NCBI RefSeq assembly: GCF_003286085.1
Contig: NW_020825411.1
Location: 350,001 to 414,000, forward strand
DNA from: Drosophila persimilis
Taxonomy: Eukaryota > Arthropoda > Insecta > Diptera > Drosophilidae
Direction of reading: 5' to 3'
Length of the DNA: 64,000 nt
Below are positions 41,721 to 54,725 of this stretch, one piece after another. Both the position numbers and the translations under genes were made by a program. Under the pieces are notes generated by a model, which was not told the DNA's origin, searched no databases, and saw nothing but the letters and a program-made list of their open reading frames with translations. The stretch's first letter is position 1, and each line of letters starts with the position of its first letter.

Positions 41721-42210
41721 AAATTTGGTTGTTGCGGGGAGGCGGAATCTCTTCACGAACTCTCGCCATTTTGCTGCTACTTGTCATGAGAATTGGAAAA
41801 AACATTGAAACAAAGAAAGGATCTGCCACCACTAATGGTAATAATTGCACATTGGCTATCATTAAGCAATGATCAGAATTATAGAAAAAATTGTCTACAT
41901 CCATGTTTAGCTAAACTTTAGTTTTCTCCGTTTTTTTCTTACTCACTCATATTAAAACCAAATTTAATCCATCAAAAGTCAATAATCGTTTGATTACCTG
42001 GGAAAAGATTATAGATAAATGATCTTGTGACTACATAGAATTTAGACGGATTGCTCCTTATCGGTGATGTTTGACTGAATTAAGCATTTTGGCTGATATA
42101 CTCGACTCGAGAGCTGACACACTGATAATGTTATCTCCAGATTTCCCTCAAAACATTCCTATAAAATCACAGTCAAAAGGTGCAATGCCTTCAATCGAAA
42201 AAGTATTAGC
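41721..42210. other. 5' flank of NRF-like copy B
   Basis: About 490 bp after the DINE-1 end, AT-rich, with no gene or repeat recognised except the TATA-like element at 42160. It probably contains the ancestral promoter of the acyltransferase copy. Confidence 0.5.
42160..42166 (+). promoter_or_regulatory. TATA box of NRF-like copy B
   Basis: TATAAAA lies 45-51 bp before the ATG at 42211, which leaves room for a start site ~30 bp downstream and a very short 5' UTR. Confidence 0.55.
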
Positions 42211-44721
42211 ATGGTGAACGTTTTAAGCAGTCTACTTGTCTGCGGACTGGTACTTGTCAGTGCCGCACAACTGAAAGACGGAGATGTCCTGCAAGATTAC
42301 CAGCGTTTAAAAAGTCTCCGCCCGCTGGGAAGTTTGCCGAAAACTTCCGTATGAATTGCTCCCGGACTTGGATCTTTTCCACCCCCGAATACCCAGTCAG
42401 GAGGATCTGTTGTGTTTCGCGGACATGGCTCAGTTCATGCAGGCGCTCACTACTGGAAAATTATGGGCCCTTAAGAGTAAGTAAATAATGAAAATTATAT
42501 TCAAGTCAATGAGAACTGAAGTTGACGAATTTTGTGAGCAGTGATCGATGCTTGGGGCTCCATTCCCTCAGGAGTGCTGTCCGGCAATGTCTACCATCTG
42601 GGTAACTTCGATGAGTCAAGATCAGCGAGGAGATCACCAGTAGTCACAGCATACATGGAAAGTACTGTTTTCTAATTGTACCCGCCGTATCCATTTCGAT
42701 CAAGATCGCATCTTGCTTTCCGGCTTCCTGCTCTGCGGCACATATGGATACGTTTCTGGAGCAGTTAATGCAGAATTTGTTGAACTCAAGCAGCACAAAT
42801 ATAAAATTTAGCGAGGCCAGCTATCAGACAAGTGAATCGAAACCTTGGGATGGAATGACCATTTTCACAGTGTAAGTTAGACCTTATCATAATCAATTTC
42901 TGTGACTCATACTATGGATTGCAGTGTACTTCTTGGCTTGATGGGTACTATCGTGGGTCTATGCACGCTCTACGACTACTTTCTGTGCCAGGATCAGAGT
43001 GAGGACCGGAGAGAACGGAATGATTTACAGAATGATTTAACTCGTATTTTGCCTACCAGGTAGTATCTCTGTGACTGTGAAGATGTGCTCGGCACGGTCA
43101 AGTTCCCGTGCCATCTTCCGCATTGTCGACAGCAAATCGAATCCGAACGTGATCAGTTGTCTTGATGGAATCCGCTGCATGTCCCTATTCTGTGTTGTTT
43201 TGTTTCTCCAAATATAAATACCTTCAATATGATTTCGGTTTTAGTGGCCTCATGCTTGTATGTGCAAAAACCATTCAGCTCTGTTTTTTTGTTTGCTAGT
43301 GGGTCGCGGAATCCTTTTCCAGCTTTATTCTCCACGGATTTTTTTCGGTTGATTCCTTTTTCTTTATTGCTGGCCTACTAGTGGCTACGGTTGCTCTTCG
43401 CTCAATGGATAAGTAAGTGTTTGAGATATTTTGTATCCATCGAGAATTATTGCCAATTTTCTTACAGATCCAAAGGAAAACTGAATGTGCCGCTTATGTA
43501 TCTTCATCGTATTATACGGATCGTGCCGATACTTGCAATAGCAATCCTAGTTTACATAAAGCTGACGCCCATTGTTTCTGGGGGACCTTATTTTAAAGGT
43601 GGATTCCATGGTACAGCCGCCTATGAAAAGGGCTGGTTCTGGACGCTGCTCTTCGTGCAGAATTATGCTACAAGCAATATTGTAAGTCATAGATCTACTC
43701 TTATTACCATTTGTACGATAATCGTTTTCAGTGCCTGGATCACACATGGTACTGGGCAGTGGATATGCAGCTTTATATAATCTCTCCGCTTCTGCTGATT
43801 GCACTGTATAAGTGGGGCAAAAAGGCAGCAGCTGGCATCGCGGTTCTTGTTCTCCTACTATCGTCCTGCCTCTTTGCCACGATGATAGTCAACAAATACT
43901 CATTGCTCTTCAAGTAGGTCCACGATGCTTCTGTTTGTCGTTGGAGTTCTTCAACCCCATTTAATTGCAGGAATGGAACCGAAGGAGATGCCGGAAGGAA
44001 ACTGTATTCTGCCACACATACTCATTCGGCACCTTGGCTGATTCTTTTTGGATATTTTCTTCACCTGAATTGTAGGAAGAAGTTCCAAATAAGCCGGATT
44101 TTGGTATGGTCTGGATGGGTTCTTAGTCTGGCCATGATCTTCACCTCGATGTTTGCCCTGTACCCTGCGACCCAATGGAGTGCTCCACCCCTGTCCACCC
44201 TCAAGGAGTTTCTGTACTACACGCTTACCAGAGTGGGCTGGCCCTTAGCCCTGTGTTGGATCGTCTTTGCCTGCATGCAGGGCCATGGCGGTCTGGCCAA
44301 CAGTTTCCTATCCTCGCCATTGTGGCAGCCTCTCTCGAGACTCTCCTATTCCGTGTACATCTGACACCTTTTCGTACAGGAAGTCAACAGTAGAAGCGTT
44401 CGTACTAATACTTATTTCTCGGACAAATTGTAGTAGGTTTTGTTTCTAGTAGTTGATGGTTGCTTATTTTTAACTAACCTCATTGATGATTTTCAGATGC
44501 AGAAATTTTGGTCTGACTTTGGGATCACTATTTTCATTTCGTATCTGCTTTACGTTGTCATTGAGGCTCCTTTTGGCGGACTCGATAATCTTCTACGATC
44601 CCGGGAGAAAAGTGTTTTGAAGCCCCAAGCTCCAAGCGAACAAAAGCAATCCTCAGTTGATGTCCAGCAGGGCCAGTTGAATGCCGGAAGTAATCTGGTT
44701 GAGTCCGACGTGCCTAAATAA
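42211..44721 (+). pseudogene. NRF-6-like acyltransferase gene B, decayed (unit 1)
   Basis: The gene plan is complete. ATG 42211 begins a signal peptide (VNVLSSLLVCGLVLVSAAQ). An extracellular NRF domain follows (KMIDAWGSIPSGVLSGNVYHLGNF, across the 42476/42542 splice), with Cys residues. Then come acyltransferase-3 membrane segments (FSVDSFFFIAGLLVATVALRSMD; VDMQLYIISPLLLIALYKWGKK; LSRLSYSVYI; IEAPFGGLDNLLR). Most introns keep GTAAG donors and AG acceptors. Damage: a frame shift after LPKTSV (~42350), another after NFDE (~42617), a shift near 43060, and TGA at 44362-44364 where copy A has TGG. The gene is therefore non-functional as read. The family is best known from C. elegans nrf-6; the acylated or transported lipid is unknown. 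Confidence 0.85.
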
Positions 44722-45059
44722 GAAGCCACAGAGACTACTCCAGAATAGTTATAGATGTAAATATCAATATGGGTTTTTTTTCACTCTTATGTAGACATTT
44801 TGTAGATTACAAAACCACATAAAAAAGATGTGAGCTTCCGACTACCCACACACTAGACTGATAAGAGTAATTATCAATGATGTTCGGCTGTATCAAGTAT
44901 TACGCTGTGCTAGTCTGAGTACCTCAGACTACTCAAGACTACCTTACTCAACACAATTGTTTTTATAATCGGCTGGTGGTTCTAGATAGAACAGATGGCA
45001 GATGGCGAAACGCCACCAATCGAATTAGCATTAGCATAGGAAGCGTTGTGGGTCCGAGA
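44722..45059. other. 3' flank of NRF-like copy B
   Basis: About 340 bp up to the partial LTR of the second BEL family. No gene or repeat recognised. Confidence 0.45.
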
Positions 45060-45262
45060 CAGCCCGAGTGCGTTAGAGCTGCTCGGGGACGCTGTTAAGC
45101 CGAGTCCGAGAGATAGCGACATAAGGAGACGAAATAATTCCACTGCATGCGCATATGCGGTAGCAAATGATCTTTGCAGTGCAAACGACAACACCAAAAT
45201 GCATTTCCTTTGGACCGCACCACTGGCAATAATTTAAAATATTTAAGCTGCTTGATCTGACA
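45060..45262 (-). repeat. Partial 3' LTR, second BEL family
   Basis: It matches 48055-48269 from GCCCGAG to the TGTC start (minus strand). The outer part is missing, replaced by gene B 3' flank. Confidence 0.75.
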
Positions 45263-45289
45263 TACTCCCCCCGTTGGAAGCCTGACTTT

Positions 45290-47650
45290 CAACAGCAACA
45301 GCATTTGGCAGTAGGCACAGCTTGTTGACGGCGCGCTTTGTGATTCCAGATGACGTCTTCAGCACAGCAACTCGGGAAACGCCATCTCGTCCAGGCAAAA
45401 GCTCGACCACTCTCGCCAGTGGTCACTTCATGGGAGGAAGATTCTCATCCTTGACAAGAACCAAATCGGCGACAGCTAAACTAGGCTTCACAGTGCGCCA
45501 CTTTGAGCGCTGCTGCAGTGACGATATGTACTCCTCCTTCCACCGGGACCAAAAGAGCTGCTGCAGGTACGAAACGCGCTGCCAGCCGTCCAGGCGATCG
45601 AAGTTTAGCTGCGTGACGTCAGGCTCAGCGAACGAAGCAGGAGGGCCACCATTCAAGAAATGCGCTGGAGTTAGAACGTCTAGATCGGCAGGGCTCTCTG
45701 AAATTGAAACTAAAGGTCTTGAATTAATCACTGCCGTGATGTGGCACAACCGCGTCCGCAGCTCGTCAAATCCAAGAACCGAGTTGCCTATCGCACGGTA
45801 GAAGTGGTACTTGGCCGTCTTCACTGCAGCCTCCCATAGACCACCAAAATGAGGGGAGCGCGGAGGAATGAAATGCCAGTCTATAGCCTCGACCAAGCAA
45901 AAATCCAGCAGCGCCTTCTGATGGTCATCGCTGAGGACCAGGCGCTTTAATTCCATCAGCTCATTCTTAGCGCCGACAAAATTGGTTGCGTTGTCTGACC
46001 AAATTTGCCGCGGCTTTCGTCTAGTACATATGAAGTGCCTTAGTCCATGTAGAAAAGCAACTGTGGATAAGTCCTTTATAAGCTCCAGATGAACAGCCTT
46101 GGTAGCGGAACAAATGAAGATGCAGATGTAGCACTTGATTGGAGCCTTGTTGCGTGCCTCCGGTTTGTAGAAAAACGGCCCACAGAAGTCCACGCCTGTG
46201 ATCTCAAAGGCATGAGAACCATCGAGCCGCTCCTTTGGAAGATCCGCCATAATATGCTCCAATACCCTGGGCTTCAGTCGAAAGCATCTTACGCACTTGT
46301 TTACTGCCTTGTTTACCGTCTTCCTCCCCCCAATAGGCCAATATTGGGAACGAATTAGTCCAAGCAAAGCTCGAGGACCAGCGTGCAGATTCCGCTCATG
46401 AAAATGGGAGATTATTGCAAGAGTCAGTGGATGGCTGCTGGGCAAGATGATTGGATGACGGCCATCAAATTCCAACGAAGAGCTTTTCAGTCGAACATCT
46501 ACCCTGAGAAGTCCAAACTGATCCATGAATGGCGATAACGATGCGATTGAGCTCGATGAGGAGACTGCTCCCCTTGCCCGCAGAGACTTCATGTCCTCCC
46601 ATAGATGAGTACGCTGGACTAGTCGTAGCAATACCTGGGTTCCATGTTCAATGTCTGCGACAGTGAGACCGGGGCGCCGAATTCGGTTGCAAAACTTGTG
46701 AATGTATCCGAAAACGCGTTGCAAAGAAGCAAATGAATTCGCATACTTGGAATTAGCAATAATGTCCATGTAGGGCGATTTGAGCAGAAGAGCCTTCCGA
46801 CGAAGTTCAAGGGCTGGCTTATCAGGTAGCACAGTGGGTGGCCAGTCATCTGAGGAGCCGCAAAGAAATGGAGGACCATGAGCCCAAAGAGGTGACTCAT
46901 TCAGCTCAGTCGGATGAGCCCCTCGAGACAGAATGTCGGCTGGGTTTAAAGCTGTGGGAACATAGCGCCATTCCATTTTTTCGGTCATTTCCTGAATCGT
47001 TGACACTCTATTTGCAACAAAAATATTAAATCTTGACGGCTCGTCCCGAATCCAAGAGAGCGCAACGGCAGAATCACACCAACAGTAACACCTTCCCTTG
47101 AATACATTCATTCCAGCTATCTCAGATATGAGCCTAGCCAGCAACTCCGCTCCACAAAGCTCCAACTTTGGTACTGTAAGTGTCTTCAAAGGAGCCACAC
47201 GAGATTTGGCACACAGTAAGTGACTGCTGGAATGCTGACCCTAGGACATGACAAAAATGCATGCACCATAAGCCTCGTTGCTGGCATCGCAAAATCCGTG
47301 AATTTCCAGCGTAGAGTCTGGAAGGACTACAAGCCGAGGAAATTCAAGTCGACGAATCTGACCAAACCTGGTGCATATTTCCTGCCACTCGGTGTTCAGT
47401 GCGACTGGAAGGCTTTCATCCTAGGACAACTTCTCTTGGCACAAACGCTGGAGAAAGATTTTGGATTTAGTAATTACGGGACCAGCTAGTCCGAGAGGAT
47501 CGTAGAATCGCGCTATGGATGACAAAACAGAGCGCTAGCAGGAATTCAAAGAAGATTGAAGGGCCGAGAGCGAAAATAATAGTAGATCAGAAACCGGATC
47601 CCACGCAAGTCCTAAAGTTTTAGTCACATGGCTGCCATCGTCGCAAAGAG
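45290..47650 (-). pseudogene. pol: BEL/Pao pol: RNase H and integrase, broken
   Basis: 45423-47198 (591 codons) covers the end of the RNase H region ([28 protein letters not shown]), the H2C2 zinc module, and a full integrase core ([35 protein letters not shown]). At 45421-45423 a TGA stands where the rDNA BEL copy has Trp in LPPMKWPLAR; readable sequence continues to ~45290. 47199-47650 holds RNase H and reverse-transcriptase connection remnants (FCDAS region) with several frame breaks. Catalytic reverse-transcriptase motifs and gag are missing. Confidence 0.88.
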
Positions 47651-47797
47651 TAACACGAGCAATAGATAACTTATGGATAACTTATGTGGTTGATGACACT
47701 GGTTGAGATGGCAATTAGTTTAGATCTTTGAATGCTATATTAGTTGGTGATTGCACTGATAGATTATTTATTGCACAATCACGTCGGGGTCACCAAA

Positions 47798-48269
47798 TGT
47801 TAAGCTATTAGGCGTTTTTAATAACTGTTGCAATTTGAAGTTAATGAAAGTCGAGAGGCTGTTATAATTCACAATTTATTTGCATATGTAAACCTACTTA
47901 TCGCGTATGTACATATGGCAATGATTGGGCGAACGATTGATGCGAGGATGTTAATCTAATAGCTGCGACGATTAGCTCAAAACTGCCCATGCAAGGGCTG
48001 AAGGGCCAATCTGCCGGGCCCTATGCAGCAAGCTTAGACGCGAGCGAGAGCGTATGATAGCCCGAGAGCGTTAGAGCTGCTCGGGGACGCTGTTAAGCCG
48101 AGTCCGAGAGATTGCGACATAAGGAGACGAAAGAATTCCGCTGCATGCGCATATGCGGTAGCAAATGATCTTTGCAGTGGGGGCATTGGAAACGACAAAA
48201 CCAAAATGCATTTCCTTTGGGCCGCACCACTGGCAATAATTTAAAATATTTAAGCTGCTTGACCCGACA
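47798..48269 (-). repeat. 5' LTR, second BEL family
   Basis: 472 bp, TGTC...AACA on the minus strand. It shares ~200 bp with the partial LTR at 45060-45262. Confidence 0.8.
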
Positions 48270-48328
48270 TAAATAATTCGACGATATATTATAAAGTTTT
48301 GTTTTGTATATTTCCAAAATAAAACGAG

Positions 48329-48424
48329 GGGGAACGTTGTGAGTTGCTGCGGACACCGCAACTCTACAGCTATACCCGATACTAAGTCAGTATGGCTCTC
48401 CTCCGGCAGACGCCGCTACAAACA
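48329..48424 (-). mobile_element. DINE-1 3'-end fragment
   Basis: CGAGGGGGAACGTTGTGAGTTGC to CTCCTCCGGCAGACGCCGCT, the 3' terminal ~95 bp of a DINE-1 on the minus strand, cut by the following LTR-type sequence. Confidence 0.75.
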
Positions 48425-48429
48425 AGTAA

Positions 48430-49287
48430 GAAGGCACGGGTTGGGTCTTGTACTGGTATGCTAATATGCTTTATTGGTATCTTAAGTCTATCCTACGCTA
48501 TTCCGACTCCGGTGCTGGTTCTCCTCCTGGTTCTCCTCTGTGGTTCGATGAGCGTGTCGCTCCCTGGGCTCCCCACGGCGTCGCCAAGCGTGGCACCGCC
48601 GGCTCTACTGACTGGGGCTAGCGATTCTTGGCTCGTGGCCCAAATCCGCCTCTCAGTCAGGCGCCTGACGCGTTCGCTCTCACTCGACTCACTTGGCTTT
48701 TCGGCCCGAGGGTGCCTCACTCCTGGTGGGATGCGCTTCAAGCGTGGCACCGTTGGTTCAAGGGATTGGGGTCTTTCGCTCTTGGCTGCACGCTCGAGTC
48801 CGCCTCTCAATCCTCACACAACGCGTTCGCTTTCTAAAGTTCTTTTCCCTTCGCTTGGTCTCACTCTTGTGGCTCACTATTCACTTCACTCTTGCTAGCT
48901 CCGTTTGCTGACTCTCCCCGTTCCTGGTCGCGGCCCTCCTCTTATAGGCTCGCTTCTGCGTCGGCGCCGCCGATGCCGCCTGGCGCTAACGGCACTTTCC
49001 GCCATGCGGTGCCCGTATTTTTCCATCGGCGTTCCTTCATTCCCTTGTCGCTTTCCAACGGGACCTGGCTGGTGGCGTGATCTCATGACCATATTTGGTC
49101 ATGCGCTGGGCCACTGCCGGCCCGATCCCGTCATCCCGCTGCTCTCTCTCCAGGGGTCCTCCCCTCTCATCTTGGTTCCCCGGGAGAGCTCTCCTCGGGA
49201 ATTCGCCGCCTCCGGATATCCCCGGATAACGGCCGTTAGCGCTTAACCCTATACTGCCCCCTACTTGTGGGAATACCTTTCCTCACA
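48430..49287 (-). repeat. Diverged Osvaldo-like 3' LTR
   Basis: GC-rich. In reverse complement it follows the nested element's LTR at 29192-30063 over several blocks (TGTGAGGAAAGG start, CATGACCAAATATGG, CGGGATCGGGCC, the CTTTATT region near the end). The outer start TGTGAGG is at 49287, next to the purine tract GAAAGGGGGAAG. The low-coordinate end is only approximate. Confidence 0.6.
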
Positions 49288-49745
49288 CTTCCCCCTTTCT
49301 TTTATTGGCGGAAAACCCCGGTTTTCCGCGTCCCAGGTTTGCTTTGTTCTCGACCCGGGTGCTTCTTTTGCTTCTTTTGCCCCGCCCGATATAGGGTATG
49401 GTCGCTATTCTGACCTACTCGATATGACACAGCGTTGCCCTTACGCTCCACTCGATAAAGCGTAAGGTCGTTTTTGTGATCTACTCGATATGTCGCAGCG
49501 TGCGTATTCTACTTCCGGATCGCGAATTCCTCAATGGACTGGAAACGTACTATTTTCTCGCGATGCCGGGTGTTTTCTTTGTTTTTCTTGTGCGCGTCTG
49601 GTTTTCCTGGTTTCCTGGTTTTCTGGCCCTCTGGATGCTTCGGGTAAGTTTTCCTCCCGCTTTCACGCCTTCCGCCGCCTTCATTCAAGCTTTACCGATC
49701 ATTTCTAGCGATGCCCCGCTGTTCCTCTGATGCAAGGTATGACCC
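49288..49745 (-). mobile_element. 3' internal fragment of the Osvaldo-like element
   Basis: Sequence just upstream (minus strand) of the LTR's purine tract, ending where a DINE-1 begins. No intact coding sequence; short open frames are not convincing. Confidence 0.45.
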
Positions 49746-49751
49746 TGTTTT

Positions 49752-50312
49752 TATACCCGATACTCAAAATGAGTATTGGGGTATATTAGATTTGTGGTAA
49801 AAGTGGATGTGTGTAACGTCCAGAAGGATTCGTTTCCGACCCCATAAAGTATATCAGCATCAATAGCCGAGTCGATTGAGTCATGTCTGTCTGTCCATCT
49901 GTCCGTCTGTCCGTCCGTCCGTCTGTCCGTCTGTCCGTCCGTCCGTCTGTCCGTCTGTCCGTCCCCTTCAGCGCCTAATGCTCAAAGACTATAAGAGCCA
50001 GAGCAACGATGTTTTGGATCCAGACTTCTGTGATATGTCACTGCTACAAAAATATTTCAAAACTTTGCCCCGCCCACTTCCGCCCCCACAAAGGGCGAAA
50101 ATCTGTGGCATCCACAATTTTAAAGATACGAGAAAACCAAAAACGCAGAATCGTAGAGAATACCCATATCTTTCAGACTGCAGAATCTGAATTGGATCGT
50201 ATCATTATTATAGCCAGCATCAAGAAAACAATTTCATTTTTTCTCGCCCTGTCTCTCTCTAACACACACGTAGCATAGGCGGCTTTGCTTAGAGTAAAAC
50301 ATTAGCGCCTAG
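49752..50312 (+). mobile_element. DINE-1-like Helentron cut by the duplication junction
   Basis: It starts ATACCCGATACTCAAAATGAGTATTGGGG, then the core, a long (GTCY)n tract (~49881-49965) and the internal body. At 50312 it jumps to NRF-like exon sequence. The intact counterpart is 62757-63815. Confidence 0.85.
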
Positions 50313-50590
50313 CAGGATCAGTTTAATGTCGGAAGGAATCTGGATGAACCTGAAAAGCCTAAGGAAGAAGCCACAACGACTGTTTCAGAATAGTTAAATG
50401 TAAGATGCTAATAGTCGTGTTTTGTCTTTCCCATATTTAGATCCAGTATGGTTTTCTTGTATTCAATGACTTTTCGCCGACCAGACATGTTTAAGTTTGC
50501 TATTAAGTTAAGACTTTGAAGCCACTTGAGATATTAGATCTAACAAATAACTATTCGACAAGCGCTTTACTCACAAATTCAACTAATAAA

Positions 50591-51288
50591 CGAGGGGGAA
50601 CGTTGTGAGTTGCTGCGGACACCGCAACTCTACATTTATTCCCGATACTTAGTCAGTATGGCTCTCCTCCGGCAGAGGCCGCTAATACTAAACGACACGA
50701 CAAAGAGTGCGTGCGAGAGAGACAGAAAATCAGTCAGAGCGTGACGTCGGGCGCTGCGTAGCCACTGCAAATTGATTTCTTGCTTTTGGCTACAAAAATG
50801 ATCCGATCTGATCCAGATTCAGCGATCTGATAGATATGGTCACTATCCATGATTCTGCGTTTTTAGTTTTCTCGAATGTGCAATATTGTGAATGCAACAG
50901 ATTTTCGTCCTTTGTGGGGGCGGAAGGAGGTGGGGCGAAATTCTGAAATATAGGTTTTATAGTGAGAAAAATTTGGTTACTCTAGACTTAATTGTCTCTG
51001 AGATTTGTGGATACCACAGATTTTTCGCCCTTTGGGAGGGCAGAAGTGGGCGGGGCAAAGTTTTGAAATATTTTTGTAGCAGTGACATATCACAGAAGTC
51101 TGGATCCAAAATATCGTTGCTATAACTAGCTGTATATAGGACGGACAGACAGACAGGGCTCAATAGATTCGGATATTGATGCTGATCAAGAATATATATA
51201 CTTTATGGGGTCGGAAACGATTCCTTCTGGACGTTACACACATCCACTTTTACCACAAATCTAATATACCCCAATACTCATTTTGAGT
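50591..51288 (-). mobile_element. DINE-1-like Helentron, inverted copy (unit 2)
   Basis: Counterpart of 37587-38283, differing by one inserted C at about 51026. Confidence 0.8.
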
Positions 51289-51534
51289 AGCGGTTATAAA
51301 AATTATACTCTTCCAAGTAATCTCTTCCATTGTCTATACTTATTGTATTCTTTGTTCTCGTACTATAATTATCATGTCAGAACACGATCGGCAACTAAAA
51401 CCGAAAATAAATTGGTTGATTATTTACATAGAACATATTTTATACGAAATTATACGTAAGCGCCAGAGGTTGTATCGCAGTCGATGACTGCAGTAGGGAT
51501 TTTCTCCGTTTTGTTTTTTTTTGCATCTGTTTGC

Positions 51535-54500
51535 AAAATGAGTATTGGGGTATATTAGATTTTTGGTAAAAGTGGATGTGTGTAACGTCCAGAAGGAATC
51601 GTTTCCGACGCCATAAAGTATATATATTCTTGATCAGCATCAATAGCCGAGTCGATTGAGCCCTGTCTGTCTGTCCGTCCGTCCATCCGTCCGTCCGTCT
51701 GTCCGTCCTCTTCAGCGCCTAGTGCTCAAAGACTATAAGAGCTGCTGTGGCGCTACAGACTGTAATCACAAATGGGAATATCAATAGCCGGGCGAAAGGG
51801 CTGCACACGAGTATGTCCACTTCCGGGCCGAGTCTTATGCCGACGCCTCCCTTGGCCCCCTTCGCACAGGTAGTCTTGACCCTGTTTACATATCGGGGCT
51901 TGCTCGGGTTGCCCGTGTGGCAAGGGATTGAAATCGGAGGCGTACCCCAACCAGCGCCCAAAAGAGCCCTGAAAATGGATGCTTCTACGGATTCTGGATC
52001 AGGTATAATGGGTCGTGGATCGTGGATGATGACGCTTTTGTTGTGTTGTTTTGATCACTGAATCAATAAGAGTACAGTGAATATTTAATGATTCATTTGT
52101 TGCCGCTTCTGGTGGATTCCGTGCCTCCGAAGTGCGTATGCGGGGGCCTGCAATTGGTGGCAACAAAGGCCCCACGGCTGCCACAATCGCTGCTGCAGCG
52201 GAAATGTTTTGCTGCTGCTGCATGCTCTCCTCCTCCGATTATTATTGAATAAATTGCAGAACAAATATGCAGCGAAATAAAAATAATAATAAATGCAATA
52301 ACGGGGATGAACGATGAGCAATTGGACTCCCGTCCAAACGGAACGGATCGTAATATGCATAAACGATATATCTGATCGACTGGAAACTCTTGTTTGAATT
52401 TGACTTTGAATTTCGAATATTTCGGCATATATTTTCATTGCGTCCAAAAACGGAGAGACGATTCCGTGCATTACGATTCTGGCATCAACGAAAATAGATG
52501 CCCAAATGGAAGTGCAAACATCTCTGAGGGGAGGAGTGGAGTGTCGGGCGTGTGGACGTTTGTCTTCTGTCAGTGTGTGATTGGATACTGCTTGCTGCTT
52601 TCTGCTCGATGGCTTCCCCCTAGATCACGAGGTGCAGGCGTATCTGGAACACCAGCTCCTCGACGGTCTTCTTCAGGAGCGCCGCCAAAGACAGGATGAA
52701 TCCCAGGAGGCTGAGGGAGAACAGCCAGGGAGTGGTCATGAGCACGGCAAAGAAGACGAGCGTCTCGTCGCCCCGGGCATTGGCCATGCGCCACAGCAAC
52801 TGGCGCTGGATGGTGCGCAGCTTGAACTTGCTGTTCCACAATCGGAGGCGCATCGAGCCGACGGTTTCGTTGACGACCACAGTCTTCTCGACCAGCCAGA
52901 ACACCGCGCAGCACAGCATCTGCATCACCAGCAGCACGACCTTGACCACAGCGGTCTCCAAGAGGAGGTGGTACAAGGCCACCATGCGCTGACTGTGCTC
53001 CGGCTGCATTGTGGAGAGCACGACTGCGCCGAGGGACTCCAGCGGAGAGACCCTGGGGGAAGGGCCGTCGGAGAGCTCCTCCCACTCCGAGTCCGACTCG
53101 GTGCGCTCTATCGAGCTGAACTCGCTCTGGCCCTGACAGGAGCACGACTCCTCCTCTTGGTCCTCCTCGGTGGGCATCGAGTAGTCGCCCTCGTAGTCGC
53201 CGTCGTAGCGGCCGTCGGAGTACTCTTTGTGCGGGCCGTCGTAGTAGTCTCCGCGGCTGTCCGGAGAAGCGCCGGCTGTCCAGAGGGAGCTCAACACGGG
53301 CGGTGGTCCCATCGATGCCATCTGTGGCACAGCATTGAATCTGCAGGGGAGCCGGGGGTAAGTTATGTCCTAGGGGGAAGGGGAGTCTGAGCTGCTGCCG
53401 CTCACCCATCTGAATCACCCATCGGAGGGAAGGTGGGGGGGTGTGCGCGACCTATTGGACCCATTGGGCGCGAAAGCAGAAGACTAGTGTGGATTTGGCC
53501 TAGGAAGGGCATCGCATTGAGTCCATTCTTGTCGCCGGAACCTTCGGGGGGGACCTGCAGCTCCGGCTGCTGCTGCTGATGCTGGTCGGTAAAGTCGAAG
53601 GATCCCATGGATCCGAAAATACCCCGCGAAAGGGTGAATGGGGAACGTGGATTATTAATAGTTGGATTCATCTTATTCCAGCACCTGTGAGGAAATATTC
53701 GTTCATGGGCTTTGTTTTGTATTTGAATTTTTATTTACTTTATGTTCCCTGTACTTTCGATATTTGTACTGAATGATTCCCAGAGCCAGTTCTGAACGGC
53801 TCCAAGTGATAGTTCAGGGCCCACTTCGATGTTGTGTTCCTAACAGATTCTCCCTTCTTTTCAGGTCTCCCCACCCCACCCCACAACGCCGCAAAAATAT
53901 TTCAAAACTTCGCGCCGCCCACTTCCGCCCCACAAAGAACGAAAATCTGTGGCATCCACGTTTTTAAAGATACGATAAAACCAAAAAAGGCAGAATCGTA
54001 GAGGATGTTTATATGTTCTAGAATGTAAAATCTCATCCAGATCGTATAATTATTATAGCCAGAATCAAGAATACAATTTTATTTTTCCTCGCTCTGTCTC
54101 TCTCAAAAACACAGGTTTCATGGTCGGTTTTGCCAGTTGCAAAATATGAGTTCAAGGATCTCAGAACCTATAAGAGCCAGAGCAACCAAATTTGGTATCC
54201 ATACTCCTGTGATATCGGACCTTGACTGTTTCGTGTCCAAATTTCGGCACACCCCCTTCCGCCCCCGCAAAGGACGAAAATCCACAAATCTCAGAGACTA
54301 TTATCGCTAGAGTAACAAAATTTGGTATCCGCACTTCTGTTAGATCTCACTATAAAACCTATATTTCAGAATTTCTCCCCACCCCCTTCCGCACCCACAA
54401 AGGACGAAAATCTGTTATATTCACAATATTGCACATTCGAGAAAACTAAAAACGCAGAATCATAGATAGTGACCATATCTATCAGATCGCTGAATCTGGA

Positions 54501-54725
54501 TCAGATCGGATCATTTTTGTAGCCAAAAGCAAGAAATCAATTTGCAGTGGCTACGCAGCGCCCGACGTCACGCTCTGACTGATTTTCTGTCTCTCTCGCA
54601 CGCACTCTTTGTCGTGTCGTTTAATATTAGCGGCCTCTGCCGGAGGAGAGCCATACTGACTAAGTATCGGGTATAAATGTAGAGTTGCGGTGTCCGCAGC
54701 AACTCACAACGTTCCCCCTCGTTTT
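51535..54725 (+). mobile_element. DINE-1-like Helentron split by gene sequence (unit 2)
   Basis: Counterpart of 38530-41720: 5' half 51535-51742, foreign insert 51743-53890, 3' half 53891-54725. No difference noticed. Confidence 0.7.
52620..53671 (-). CDS. Two-exon gene, unrecognised membrane protein (unit 2)
   Basis: Coding exons 53406-53671 and 52620-53340 with the same 65-nt intron and the same encoded protein as the unit-1 copy (39615-40666). Both copies keep an unbroken spliced frame of ~328 residues with two hydrophobic C-terminal segments. Confidence 0.65.

Larger units (their letters stand above)
45060..48269 (-). mobile_element. Second BEL/Pao family, degenerate copy (unit 1)
   Basis: A minus-strand element with a complete 5' LTR (47798-48269), a primer-like site TGGTGACCCCGACGTGA just inside it (47778-47795), a large deletion removing gag, protease and most of reverse transcriptase, pol from ~47650 to 45290, the purine tract GGGGGGAGTA (45263-45272) and a partial 3' LTR (~45060-45262). 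Its pol is clearly related to, but distinct from, the BEL element in the rDNA. Confidence 0.85.
37307..50312. repeat. 13.0-kb tandem duplication, unit 1
   Basis: The unit 37307-50312 is repeated directly at 50311-63317. The offset is 13004 bp up to ~51025 and 13005 after it, from one extra C in a T/C run at ~51026 of unit 2. The only substitution I noticed is at ~48630 versus 61637 (CTCGTGG against CACGTGG). The left edge lies in the last exon of NRF-like gene A and the right edge inside a DINE-1 copy. Two bases, AG, are shared at the junction. Confidence 0.95.

Noticed and set aside
49876..50190. 104-codon frame with repeated SVCPSVRP residues
   Set aside because: It is the (GTCY)n microsatellite of DINE-1 read as protein; the same happens at 62881.
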